DNA from: Lingula anatina
Taxonomy: Eukaryota; Brachiopoda; Lingulata; Lingulida; Lingulidae
Length of the DNA stretch: 64,000 nucleotides
Assembly (NCBI RefSeq): GCF_001039355.2
Contig: NW_019773681.1
Location: 521,060 to 585,059 of the forward strand
Direction of reading: 5' to 3'
Below, piece after piece: positions 34,681 through 45,419 of the stretch. The position numbers and the translations under genes are program-made. The notes beneath the pieces were generated by a model, which had not been told where the DNA came from, searched no databases, and saw only the letters and a program-made list of their open reading frames with translations. Numbering within the stretch: the first letter of the stretch is position 1; each line of letters starts with the position of its first letter.

Positions 34681-34855
34681 TTCTGATAGGCCTATAGCCA
34701 ATAGACTCTTTTAAATTCGTTAAAATGTCTTTTAAAACGCTAGCGACAGTTTAGACACAAGCAGTCGCATCAAAGTCGCAAATGAAAATGCGAAAGAATG
34801 AAAGTTAAATAGCATAAATCCAGGGCTCGACCCAGGGCTTTTCTGACATAGTAGA

Positions 34856-34880
34856 TATAAATAGATCCGATAACGAAACT
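34856..34880 (-). promoter_or_regulatory. ISRE-like element plus TATA box, copy 2 promoter
   Basis: TATAAATA (34856-34863) and GATAACGAAACT (34869-34880). One mismatch within the first GAAA of the ISRE; the GAAACT half is intact. Confidence 0.7.
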
Positions 34881-35236
34881 AGTCCGTGTGCAAAATCTTC
34901 GATCAAAGTTACAATTCGTTATCCATGGCAGTTTATATATGAATATATTAAAGCAATGAATGTAAGTCATTCAGACCGAAAAATAAGATCAGATCAATCA
35001 TTTAAGTTTGGAGGAAACATTTGTCCTCTCAATCTTGTTGATGAATTTAGATTTAATTTGAAGTTTTCAAAGTAGGTTATACGTCGGTTCAAATGACTGG
35101 TGGTTAGCCCAACAGCGTCGAATGCAATTAAGTCGGTGTTGCCAGAGCGTGTCTCCCGAGCAATTCGATACTGTATTCGTAAGCCTACTCCTACTACGTT
35201 ATGCGCCCATTTAGACCGAAAAAATAAATTAGACCG
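34881..35236. other. 5' flank of copy 2
   Basis: Shares the block caattaagtcggtgttgccagagc.. with the flanks of copies 3 and 5. No gene recognised. Confidence 0.5.
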
Positions 35237-35384
35237 GGGCTCCGTATCTCGAAAGGTTCGCTATGTTGCGCACGTGCGCAAGTGTCTCGATTCCATGGCC
35301 CCGTATCTCGAAATAGAATCGGTTATGGAATCCAGACACTTGCGCACGTGCGCAACATAGCGAACTTTTCGAGATACGGAGCCC
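35237..35384. mobile_element. Small near-perfect palindromic element
   Basis: 148 bp. The first ~55 bases (gggctccgtatctcgaaagg, ttgcgcacgtgcgcaagtgtct) are repeated as the reverse complement at the end. The arms themselves contain the palindrome ttgcgcacgtgcgcaa. It interrupts the block agaccgg..tatatcatat, which is continuous at 39498 and 54515. It looks like a minimal foldback MITE. Confidence 0.85.
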
Positions 35385-35438
35385 TGGTATATCATATGTA
35401 AATACAGCGATGATAAAATATAGAGCTTAAAGTTCATG

Positions 35439-35469
<31 letters not shown>

Positions 35470-35543
35470 TTGTAGACCGAGGCATCGAGGTTGGTATACA
35501 AAAGATAAAATTGATGTCTTCTCCCCAGCCCATGTCCGGCGCA

Positions 35544-35888
35544 TTAAAGAGATAATAACTCTTCGTATGGGGTCTACATTTCACAATAAAAACATTGTGA
35601 ATAACTCATAGAAATATAATAAATTCTGCTTTACGACAAAAACAGCAGTTATATCTATTATTCTGATATCTGAGCTTGTCTTCAGACCACGTGACCTCCA
35701 TTGATGGCTATACTCTGTTATAATCTCTTAAGAGATTTTAACAAAAAAACAAACTTTTTAGAAAAAAACCAGGGACTAACTTTGAATGTAAAAATGGATT
35801 CATTAACCATTGGTAAGTATGGGAAAATTGTTGTTTACTCTAGGAAAATTCATTTTTTGGCCAAAACGAAGAGTTATTATCCCTTTAA
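35544..35888. mobile_element. MITE with TTAA target duplication, copy 1
   Basis: TTAA (35544-35547), then agagataataactcttcg, and at the right end cgaagagttattatcccttTTAA-type terminus (TTAA at 35885-35888). The interior matches the copy at 58004-58349. TTAA targeting is typical of piggyBac-like transposases. Confidence 0.85.
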
Positions 35889-35995
35889 AATTGATATTAA
35901 AAATAAATTGATATCGTCTCTCTAGTTGAGAATGAACTCATCAAGACTCGGATTAAAATAGTGAAATGATATCGTCGTTCTTGCTCAGGATCAAC

Positions 35996-36163
35996 CAGGC
36001 CCGTAGCCAGCAATTTCAAAAGGGGGGTTCTTTTTCTGAAAAAGTGGACCTTTTCCCATAAAAACTTCATGTACCTAGATCAAATTTTACCCAGAGTGGA
36101 CCTTTTCCCAGCAAAAGGGGCGGTTCTTTCGAACCCCCCGAACCCCCCCTGGCTACGGGCCTG
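35996..36163. mobile_element. 168-bp MITE with 6-bp target duplication
   Basis: Terminal repeats caggcccgtagccag / ctggctacgggcctg, flanked by atcaac at 35990-35995 and 36164-36169. The interior has two copies of gtggaccttttccca. A related, rearranged copy lies at about 53231-53490. Confidence 0.9.
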
Positions 36164-36862
36164 ATCAACGCATCTAGGTTGGAATAAAACAAATAAAGTG
36201 AAATCGTCCTTTCAGCTCAGGTCGGACACATCAATTTAAGAACAATCTATTTTTATCATTATTTTTAGTGTGTTTGGTACAGACATTGTTATATGAAAAT
36301 GCATTTTAAAACATGAAGTAAGAAAATCACAAAATCTAAAATTTTGTTATTCGATGAAAGCGCTAGAATATTGGCTGAAAATTTCATTGAAATCAATTTT
36401 TGCCTTACTGTCATTCTACATTAATTTAAACTAGATAATTTCAATTTAATTACAATTTTAACAATAGCCTGCCTTTATATATGACAGGTATATATTTCCT
36501 GTAAGTTCATTTAGTATTTATTGCCATCTAACCGTTGTTTTGCGATCCAAGTGCCATAATTATGGCATATAATGTTTAGTCATAAAATGCTCATCGATCT
36601 CAAAATGAGTTTAATTTTAAAACTGGAATTACACCCCCTCGTTTTATACAAGGTACGATACTTCTTTATTTACCTGTTAGGGCATTGTTGACCAATCGTA
36701 TTGCTAAAACATTTTGTTTTTCAAATATTTCAAAATTCAACTTCTTGTAATGGTCAAACCTCGGCATCCATTTAGTCTGTTATTTCAATGGCCACATTTT
36801 GCAACGGTGTGTAGAATTGATCAAATTCATGTTCAGAATCTTTAAATCCTTTTTCTCGGCTA

Positions 36863-36911
<49 letters not shown>

Positions 36912-37200
36912 GGGTTTGATTAGTAAAGGTAAACCTGGTTTTAACATGAATACTTGCAATAAATTGCATTGAGCTTACTCAAATGAAGTTGTTATATACT
37001 AAATGAAAAAATCTTTTTAAGACTGAGAATGCTCTTTTTCCCCGTTATATCTAAATACCTTTATATATTCTTTATGCTTCCAACTTTTATTTCTTTATTT
37101 ATTTATTAATTGAAACAAATATGGTATAACCTTCCATGTAGGGCCTACAAAGTTATTCATTTCAAAAATATAAAACCAGCGTGTTGATAATGATTGCATT
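36164..37200. other. AT-rich non-coding DNA
   Basis: Includes an uninterrupted T-run at about 36865-36906. The block ttgaccaatcgtattgctaaaacattttg.. near 36690 is a diverged piece of the IRS 3'-flank repeat (compare 21400 and 31565). Nothing else recognised. Confidence 0.5.
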
Positions 37201-38403
37201 AGAGGAGACACTAAGCGATACTAAATTTGGTAGTTGAGATAATGTCTGAAGAGAAAAATGTCACAACTTTTGACGCAATCACGCTCACGTTTCACGGCTG
37301 GTTGAAGGAATCAAATGGTTGTAGGAGAGAAGAAAGCCTTAATAAAACTTAAAGGTATTTTAGATTGAAAAAGATTGAGAACCCACTAAATAAAGTTTTT
37401 TTATTACTCCAAAAGTATTAAACAAATTACAATAGCTGAAGTGATTCGTATATTTAGTGCTCCAATCGTTCAAATCATAAATACAAACACAGAATTATGA
37501 ATTGTTGATTAAATGAGAAAGACATTCACATAATTGTTAGAAGAGAGTTTCAACTTTTTACTTCTGTCTGTTCTGGCATAGTTTATGTAATAATGATATT
37601 CTAAAACAGCATTCTCAGTTTGTACAGGTATATAACTCACAGAAGTTTCAGTAAGGGTATGTCCAAACCCACCCCCACATTCACACACCCGCACACATGT
37701 GCGCATGCTGTCTTCTGTAGTTTCTGCAAAGTGAACTTTTTTCACTCTCCGTAAAAGTCTCAACAATATCTAGGCAAATGTTCTTTAAAAACGTGTACCC
37801 ATATGTTATGTACACTTCCGCATTTTATAACAAATGCTCAATATTATTTGATTATATACTAGTACAGGAGTGGATTAACAGCAAAATTTGAGCTGGCCTT
37901 CTGTGTTTAAAAAGCGTCCATAATAGTAACGTAAAGCGTGACATCTTTCATTTTGATCAACTTTTCAAAATGAATTATCAATAAATTATTAAATACACAT
38001 ACCCAAGCTGTCTAGCTACTAGGTGTCATTGACAAAGCTTGATGTAAAAAGCGACACCATCTTCAAAGGAAAGATGGTCACGTTTGATATTGAATTTTTC
38101 AAATTTCATGTCATTCTTTGCTGTTTCCAATTTCATGCCATTCTATGCTGTTTCCATCAGAGAAAACAATGGCATTCACAATATTTTGAGCTACAAAATA
38201 TAGTAAAGAGGGTATGTTTTCGTCTCTTCGGTCCTTGAACCAATCCAGAATCACAAAGGAATTAATTCAACAAGGATATTCCAGTAAGACATCGAATGAG
38301 TCCAATTTCATTGTCATTTTATGCTGGTTCCATTTCATTACATTTGGTGTTATTAGTCTTAGAAAAATCTCTGGCTTCACTGGATCGCTTGAGGGACGCG
38401 ATT
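37201..38403. other. 3' flank of family copy 3
   Basis: Has the family downstream blocks: ggtagttgagataatgtctgaag near 37230, gcacacatgtgcgcatgctgtcttctgtag near 37691 and tgagtccaatttcattgtcattttatgctgg near 38298. A local duplication (tttcatgccattct.tgctgtttcca) lies at about 38104-38156. Confidence 0.65.
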
Positions 38404-38919
38404 TCAAATAATGATGCAGCTATCGGATGAACGGCGTCTAGCCTGGCGACTCCCTCTACCTAATCCCTGAATGCGGCTTTCGAAACTCTTAATCGGGTTG
38501 ATGAAATTATTCTCAATCCACGACATCTTGAAACACATGATTTTTTGCACGCGTTTGCGCTCACCGCCGATCATGATGCTGTCGGAGACCACGAAGGTGC
38601 GGTTCACGGCGCTGAGTTCGTAGAACTCGTTGCTGAAATCAATGCACATTTCTTCGCTATGAAAAATGCATTTGTTGATCAATTCGTCGGGGCTGATGAG
38701 CAGACAGAGAATCAGCAATTGGTTGGTCTCTTCTTCTGACAAGCTTGAATAATTTTCATAATCCCTCAGGCGCCGGATTTCCCCGGAGCTGTCCAAGTTA
38801 AGCACAGTGCAAATGCAGTCCAGATAGTACATCAACCTGGCTTTGGGGTTGTTCGGGACTGTAACTTTCGTACTAGTCTTCTTCAACCCAATCTGGAGTC
38901 TTCCCATAGCAGCCGCCAT
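38404..38919 (-). CDS. CaaX-tailed family protein, copy 3
   Basis: Minus strand, intronless, 171 aa; unknown function. N-terminus MAAAMGRLQIGLKKTSTKVTV; residues 60-84 LSEEETNQLLIL..ELINKC; residues 99-111 FYELSAVNRTFVV; 118-130 GGERKRVQKIMCF. The basic tail GSRQARRRSSDSC ends in CIII, a CaaX box whose final Ile favours geranylgeranylation by known CaaX rules. Cysteines at residues 35, 37, 72, 84, 92, 129 and 168; most are kept across copies. Intact frame and promoter, so probably functional. Confidence 0.85.
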   Translation of the reverse strand: MAAAMGRLQIGLKKTSTKVTVPNNPKARLMYYLDCICTVLNLDSSGEIRRLRDYENYSSLSEEETNQLLILCLLISPDELINKCIFHSEEMCIDFSNEFYELSAVNRTFVVSDSIMIGGERKRVQKIMCFKMSWIENNFINPIKSFESRIQGLGRGSRQARRRSSDSCIII

Positions 38920-39085
38920 TTCTGATATAGCCAGTAGACTATTTTAAATACGTTAAAATGTCTTTTAAATGTTAGCGACAGTTTAAACCCAAGCAGACCC
39001 CTTAAAATCAGAAACGAGAATGGGAAAGGATAACATACGTAATGACATATATCGCTCGATCCAGGGTCTCTCTTGACATCATACA

Positions 39086-39110
39086 TATAAATAGATCCCA
39101 AAACGAAACT
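39086..39110 (-). promoter_or_regulatory. ISRE-like element plus TATA box, copy 3 promoter
   Basis: TATAAATA (39086-39093) and CAAAACGAAACT (39099-39110), one mismatch at the first base of the ISRE. The ATG lies about 167 bp downstream on the minus strand. Confidence 0.72.
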
Positions 39111-41740
39111 AGTTCGTGTAGGATCAATGCAAAAACTTTAGCATGGATTCAGCGGAATTTCCACTTTGTAAAGGCCTTATAAATATAAAATTTACTTAAT
39201 TCAAACTTGAAATTAAAATTAAGAGATCAAATGACTCATTAAAGTTTGCACGATTTATTTCTTCCTTCAATCTTGCCGATGAATTTTTAATTTTTTTTAA
39301 AATTTAGGCTATATTTGAACTTTTCAAGGTAGTAAATGGGAAGGTGCTAATGACGAATGGCCACCTCAATAATTTGCAATTAAGTCGGTGTTGCCAAAGC
39401 ATGTATCTCGAGCAATTTGATTCTAATGTACTTGTCGGCCTACTCCTACTCCCAGATACGATTGGACTCATTTAGACCAGAATATCGTGCATAAAGTAGA
39501 CCGGGTATGTCATATATGTATAAATACTGCGATGATAAAATATCAGTGAGCAATACATCCAGCAATACAGCAGCAGTGAGCAATACATCCAGTGTGAGCA
39601 CTACATAAATCGACCTGTTTAAAGTTCACGTTTATTCGTATTTATTAGCTTTGTTTTAAAATGCTTTTCCGATAAACCACCCTTGGCGTTGGTGAGTCGG
39701 GTACCTTGGAAATGTGTTTTAGGCGCAATTGTTATTAAATTTTTGTTTACGGTGCAGGTACTCTATCTTGTATTATTTTTCATAATATATGGGTCAGTGC
39801 TTTAAAGAATTCTTCCAAGAAATCGACCTTGACCTGTCAAAGTAGTTCACGTGTTGCAAAGATGGTTGTTATTGAATACATATAACGAAGATGGCCATCT
39901 CTTTCTTGGGGAAATTTTTTCAGTTTCATTTTAGTGGCTAGCAATTTGCGTAAGGGCACCTAGCGTCCGTAGAACGTGGATTTACAGTAACGCATACAAT
40001 CCACTTCTGATATACATAGTTCTTCGGTTTTTGTGTCAAAGAAAATTACTTTATATGCCACTTTCATGCATAAGCACCGTTTGGGGTCAAGGTCAAAACA
40101 AAGGGGGCGTATCTCGTCCATACTTCAAAGATATCAAGATAGATATTTAGTTAATGATGAACCAAATAATTGTGGAGTTGATCAAAATCCCTGTAATAAA
40201 TCATCGATTAAAATCTTCCAAGAAATCGACCTTGACCTCTCAAAGTAGTTCAGGTGATGCAAAGATGGTTTTAATTGAAAACATACAACTAGGATGGCCA
40301 TCTCTCTGTTGAAGATAATTTTTCAGTTTCATTTTAGTGGCTACCCTGTTTAGGATTGGCGTAAGGGTACATCTGAACCTAGCGTCCGTATAACGTGGAT
40401 AATGCAGTAACACATATTAACCATTTCTGGTAGTGCTTCGGTTTTGGGTCAGGGTCAGATTTTTAGATCAGAAGCTAAAGCATATTTGAACAAAGGGGGC
40501 GTATCTCGCCCATACTTAACAGATATCAAGATAGATAATTAGGTAATGATGAATCAAATAACTGTGGGATTGATCAAAATCGATATGATAAGCCATCGCT
40601 TAGAATCGATCTTGCATGTACTTGAGGCAATGACAACGTCTGCCGAGATCATTATATATTTGGCGGGGCCTTATCGGGGAGTTTTGCTATTTTCATGGCA
40701 ATTTTGCAGTGCCGGTTATGTAACGGAGATACGTTTACATTTTAATATTTTGTTTCCGATTCCTATGTCATTTCACCTTAGATCAAAGCCGCAGTTTTAA
40801 AGTCATTTTAGGCTTGAAAACACTACGTTACACACAAACAGACGCATCAAAGTCAGAATCGAGAATGGGAGAGAGCAATACACGTAATGACATATATTGC
40901 TTGATCCAGGTTCTTTCCTGACATCTTAGATATAAATAGATCAAAAAACGAAACTAGCAGAAACTTAAGTATCGATTCAGCTAAATTTCCAATTTGATAT
41001 TATTATTATAGTTATTTTTTGTTTGTTTTTTGTTTTGTTTACGGTGCAGGTACTCTATCTTGTATTATTTTTGATATCACATGGGACAGTGCTTTAAAGA
41101 CTTCTTCCAAGAAATCGACCTTGACCTCTCAAAGTAGTTCAGGTGTTGCAAAGATGATTGTTGTTTAATACATACATCGAGGATGACCATCTCTTTGTTG
41201 ATGATATTTTTTTCAGTTTCATTTTAGTGGCTAGCCTGGATAGGATTCGCGTAAGGGTACATCTGAACCTAACGCCCGTAGAACGTGAATTTGCAGTAAT
41301 GCATACAATCCACTTCTAGTAGTTCTTCGGTTTTTGTGTCAAATAAAATTAATTCAAATGCAACTTCAAATGCACCGTTTGGGGTCAAGGTCAGAACAAA
41401 GGGGGGGGGGCGTATCTCGTCCACACTTAACAGATATCAAGATAGATATTTAGTTAATGATGAACCAAACAATTGTGGAGTTGAGGCATTGACTGCGATT
41501 GCCGAGATAATTAGATTTGGTGGGGGCTTCTCCGGGAGTTCTGTTATTTTTATAGCAATTTTGAGGCGCCGGTTATGTACCGGAGATACGTTTACATTTT
41601 GTTATTTTGTTTCCGAGTTTGATGTCATTCCACCTTAGACCAAAGCCGCAGTTTATAAGGCATTTCATGCAGGCTTTAATACACTAGCCAACATCTTAAG
41701 CAGCCGCCGTGAATTTATTTTAGATCCTAACCCATAAGTT
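39111..41740. repeat. Upstream repeat block, about three diverged units
   Basis: Units containing tcttccaagaaatcgaccttgacct..caaagtagttca.gtg.tgcaaagatg start near 39811, 40217 and 41101. Units with gggggcgtatctcg.ccatacttaacagatatcaagatagata start near 40105, 40497 and 41409. The same sequences occur 5' of copies 5 and 6 and, inverted, at about 61920-62050. It seems to be the upstream part of the family's duplication unit, locally multiplied. No coding potential. Confidence 0.7.
40931..40955 (-). promoter_or_regulatory. Orphan family promoter (ISRE-like element plus TATA box)
   Basis: TATAAATA (40931-40938) and AAAAACGAAACT (40944-40955), with family leader sequence continuing left to about 40826 (agacgcatcaaagtcagaatcgagaatggg). 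No family coding sequence follows; the homology stops and unrelated repeat sequence (also at about 41460-41670) takes over. Confidence 0.65.
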
Positions 41741-42003
41741 GTTTATGTTTTTTTATTCATCATCATCACCAAGGTACGTTTGCAGAGGGACATTGTACCA
41801 TACAGCCGTAAGTGAACATGTAGGCTTCACAAATGACAGAAGACTAACATTGGACTATAGCTGTGCCACTGATGAATATTTTTGCTCAAATTCAAACCAC
41901 TGGACAATTTCACGATCCATTAACCAGTTTTTGAGTCGTATGTCGCAACAAAAATCACCAGAACGAATGGGGCTCTCGTGGGACTAGCCTCTCTACCTTT
42001 AGC

Positions 42004-42004
42004 C

Positions 42005-42052
<48 letters not shown>
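42004..42052. repeat. (AAT)n microsatellite
   Basis: Uninterrupted trinucleotide tract. Confidence 0.95.
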
Positions 42053-42053
<1 letters not shown>

Positions 42054-42139
42054 GTGAAAATAAAAAGTTAGTAATAAAACTAAATTATAACCTAATAAAT
42101 TATTAATACTGCTACAAGTATTGTGCGAACTACAAGTTG

Positions 42140-42350
42140 CTAAGCATCGGCGGATCCAGGATTAGTTGATTGGGGGGGGGGGGGGGGTCCGAGGATGCGA
42201 AGCGACCCCCCTCCCCTCGGAGTGGGGTTCGCTGAAGGGCCCGAATTTTTTGGTATTTTAGAGGGCAAATGGTGTCATTTGGTAGGCCTACGGATTATAA
42301 CTATGGGGGGCTGACACCCCCTTCCCCAAATCCCACTGATGAGTTTAAAT
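42140..42350. mobile_element. Probable short transposon remnant around a G-run
   Basis: catcggcggatccaggattag.. followed by a G-run (42172-42187) and, near 42303, gggggctgacacccccttcccc. The left end resembles 63016 (aatggcggatccataa), also followed by homopolymers and G-rich sequence. Confidence 0.45.
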
Positions 42351-42694
42351 ATTAAAGAATTATTTCAAATAAAAATGTCCCCATCCTCGTTGGATTAATT
42401 CAATAAGAATCTTCAGTGTCACATGACCCACTTTGAGAGGTCAAGGACGATTTTTTAGAAGATGCCTTTTTAAACAAAGCCCTGTCCCACATGATATGAA
42501 TAAAATATAAAATACCTGCACGGTTAACAAATATTTAATAACAATCACGCTTGATGCACGTTATCAAATTACACTTCGTGATGTCAGGATTGGTTTCGTG
42601 GAAGAATCATTTTTATCAAAACACCCTTGTTGAATATAAATACGAGTAAACTGGAGTGCATATGAACTTTTTTTGCATCGATCCTACAAGAACT
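42351..42694. other. 5' flank of family copy 4
   Basis: Parallel to the flank of copy 1: cacatgacccactttgagaggtcaagg near 42419, then aaatacctgc.cggttaa and gaagaatcatttttatcaaaacac. No gene. Confidence 0.6.
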
Positions 42695-42719
42695 AGTTTC
42701 GTTTTGGGATCTATTTATA
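42695..42719 (+). promoter_or_regulatory. ISRE-like element plus TATA box, copy 4 promoter
   Basis: AGTTTCGTTTTG (42695-42706; one mismatch at the last ISRE base) and TATTTATA (42712-42719). The ATG is 165 bp beyond the TATA box. Confidence 0.72.
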
Positions 42720-42883
42720 TCTATGATGTCAGGCAAAACCCTGGATTGAGCCCCGTATTTATGTTATTACGTCTAATATTCTTTCGCATTCCCGGTTTTG
42801 ACTTTGATGCGTCTGCTTGTGTGCAAACTGTTGATAAAACTTTAAAATCCATATAAACGTATTTAAAAGAGACTATATCAGAA

Positions 42884-43399
42884 ATGGCGGCTGCTATGGG
42901 AAGACTCCAGATTGGGTTGAAGAAGACTGGTACGACAGTTACCGTCCCCGACAACCCCAAAGCCAGGTTGATGTACTATCTGGACTGCATTTGCAACGTG
43001 CTTAACTTGGACAGCTCCGGGGAAATCCGGCGTCTGAGGGATTATAAGAATTATGCGAGCTTGTCGGAAGAAGAGACCAACCAATTACTGATTCTCTGCC
43101 TGCTCATCAGCCCCGACGAATTGATCAACAAATGCATTTTCCACAGCGACGAAATGTGTGGAGATTCCAGTAACGAGTTTTACGAGCTCAGCGCCGTCAA
43201 CCAAACCTTAGTTGTCTCCGACAGCATCATGATCGGCGGTGAGCGCAAACGCGTGCAAAAAATCATGTGCTTCAAGACGTCGTGGATTGAGTATTATTTC
43301 ATCGACCCGATTAAGAGTTTCGAAAGTCGCATTCAGAGATTTAGCGGAGGGAATCGCCAGGCTAGACGCCGTAAATCCGATAGCTGCATCATTATTTAA
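42884..43399 (+). CDS. CaaX-tailed family protein, copy 4
   Basis: Plus strand, intronless, 171 aa; unknown function. Begins MAAAMGRLQIGLKKTGTTVTV. The core is close to copies 1 and 3 (SSGEIRRLRDYKNYASLSEE, MCGDSSNEFYELSAVNQTLVV, MCFKTSWIEYYFIDPIKSFE). The basic tail NRQARRRKSDSC ends in CIII, a CaaX box. It lies in the same orientation as copy 1 and opposite to the others, with conserved sequence on both sides, so the whole unit of about 2.5-3 kb was duplicated and inverted. The antisense frame at 42878-43084 is a shadow. Confidence 0.85.
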   Translation: MAAAMGRLQIGLKKTGTTVTVPDNPKARLMYYLDCICNVLNLDSSGEIRRLRDYKNYASLSEEETNQLLILCLLISPDELINKCIFHSDEMCGDSSNEFYELSAVNQTLVVSDSIMIGGERKRVQKIMCFKTSWIEYYFIDPIKSFESRIQRFSGGNRQARRRKSDSCIII

Positions 43400-43588
43400 A
43401 AAGCGCGACCTTCATTCGATCCAGTGATGCAAGGACTTTTCTGTGAACAATAACGCTAAATGGTACATGTACAAGCATAAAATGACAATGAAATGGAACT
43501 CATTCGATATCTGACTGAGGTATCCTTGCTGAATGAATTCTTATGAATTCCTGGATCGGTTCAAATGGATGAGAGACACAAATACACC

Positions 43589-43626
<38 letters not shown>

Positions 43627-45125
43627 TCCAAACTTATTAACTTTTACAATAGTGTGAGTGCCATTGTTTTCCCAAAGGAATCAACATAGAAATAATGAAA
43701 ATGGACAAATTCAACATCAGACTTGACAATCCTTGACGAGTTTATTCCTTTAGTGATGGTACCGCTTTTTAACATGATGCCCGGACAAAGACAAAAAGTA
43801 GCCAGACAGCTCGTTAATTTACTGATAATTTATGTTCAACAGCGGAACAAAACAAAGGATATCACAATAAACGTTATTATTAGCGTCGCTTGTTAATCAA
43901 GAATGGCCTGTTAAAACTCTGGTGCAATCGTTTCCAGTATGAACACATATTTGACCACTTTTCATAAAATGCGAAAGTACACATTACGTACATTTTCAGA
44001 TTTAAAAGGAATTTGGCGTTTTTTCACAGTAATTGTTGTTGACACATTTAGGTAAAAGAAATAAAATGTTGCTATGCAGAAGCTATGCAGGGTTGCTATG
44101 CGGAAGACAGCAGGCGCGAGGGTGTGTGTTAGGACGTAGACGTGCTTTCGCCAAAACTTTTTTAAGTTTACAACTTTTGAATGCTGTTGTACCCTTGTAG
44201 GATACCTTACTAACATAAAGAATTCCAGAAGAGATAGAAGTGAAAAGTTTAAGCTGTTATTTTAATATCTCAATATTTTTGTATATATAAATCAATATCT
44301 CGCTTTTTAAACGTTTAATTAGGTGCAAACACGATCGTTATTTATTACATTGCTTTTGGCTTAAAATTGTATAATATTGTTATTTTCTTAATTATAACTT
44401 TGTCATTGTATGAGAATTATTATTGTTGTTGTTGCTGCTGTTGTTATATTTCGATAATAATAAGTAAATAGGATAAATACTAGGTTGGAGAGACGAACAC
44501 ATTTTCCGATATTTTTTCTTATTTTTAGTTGTTTTTCTTCTGATGTGAATGACTTATCATTCAATAATTTATAATTATATGTTCGAATTGACCAAATAAA
44601 TGATTCTAGCACTAAACAAAAAGACTCACTTTAAGCCACGTGAAGTTCGCACAATACTTGCAGTAATTTTAATTCTTTATTTAGTGGGTTCTCTTTTTAA
44701 AATTCTAAAATATTATTTGGTCTTATTTCAAACTTATAAGTTTATTTATCATTATCGGTATTTATAATAATATTATTAATATTTGGCTGGCTCCACGAGA
44801 GCCCCATTCGTTCTCCTGACTTCTGTTGCGACATATTTAACCTATGTCAAAAGATAACTTGGTATCGTCCTCGTGATTTTCCGATACGGACGGAACTTGA
44901 ACTGGCTCTGTGGTTTTATCTACCACACTACCTATGAGATAATGTCGTAAAATAATGACACAATTTTGATGTAATCACGCACATGTTTCACAGCCGGTGG
45001 ACGAGAACAAGGCAAACAGAAAAGAAATTTTGAAAGAGAAAGGAAGGGGTGGTGCTTATAATTAACCATTATAATTAATAAAATTAACCAGGTGATTGGT
45101 GTCGTGTCTTGCAACGTAATATTTT
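43400..45125. other. 3' UTR and conserved downstream flank of copy 4
   Basis: Follows copy 1's flank block by block (ttcattcgatccagtgatgcaaggacttttct; agcggaacaaaacaaaggatatcac; gcgaagttcgcacaatacttgcag). It carries an inserted T-run at about 43592-43623 and a shorter TAA tract. It ends near the block cacagccggtggacgagaacaaggcaaac. Confidence 0.7.
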
Positions 45126-45419
45126 CATGACTTACGCATAATTAAAGAAGTGGAAAGGGTCCATTTTACCCCCCCCCCCCCACACTCCTCCACCCGATCC
45201 AGACCATACTACGCGTACATGTCATTTCCATTTTTGAAAATCGTGTCTGAAATTTTGTTCTCAAGATGATTATAAGAAAAACTGATGATAACAGAGCGAT
45301 AGGCAGCCCAGTCGATAGTACATGTCGTACATACGGACTGAGTCTCTGCTGAATATCTCATATTTGGCAAAGGCAACGCACAAGGGGATGTTGTATTAAA
45401 AAGACTTCTTGAGCTGGTT
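45126..45419. other. Non-coding, nothing recognised
   Basis: A C-run near 45170-45181; otherwise no bounded feature. Confidence 0.4.
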
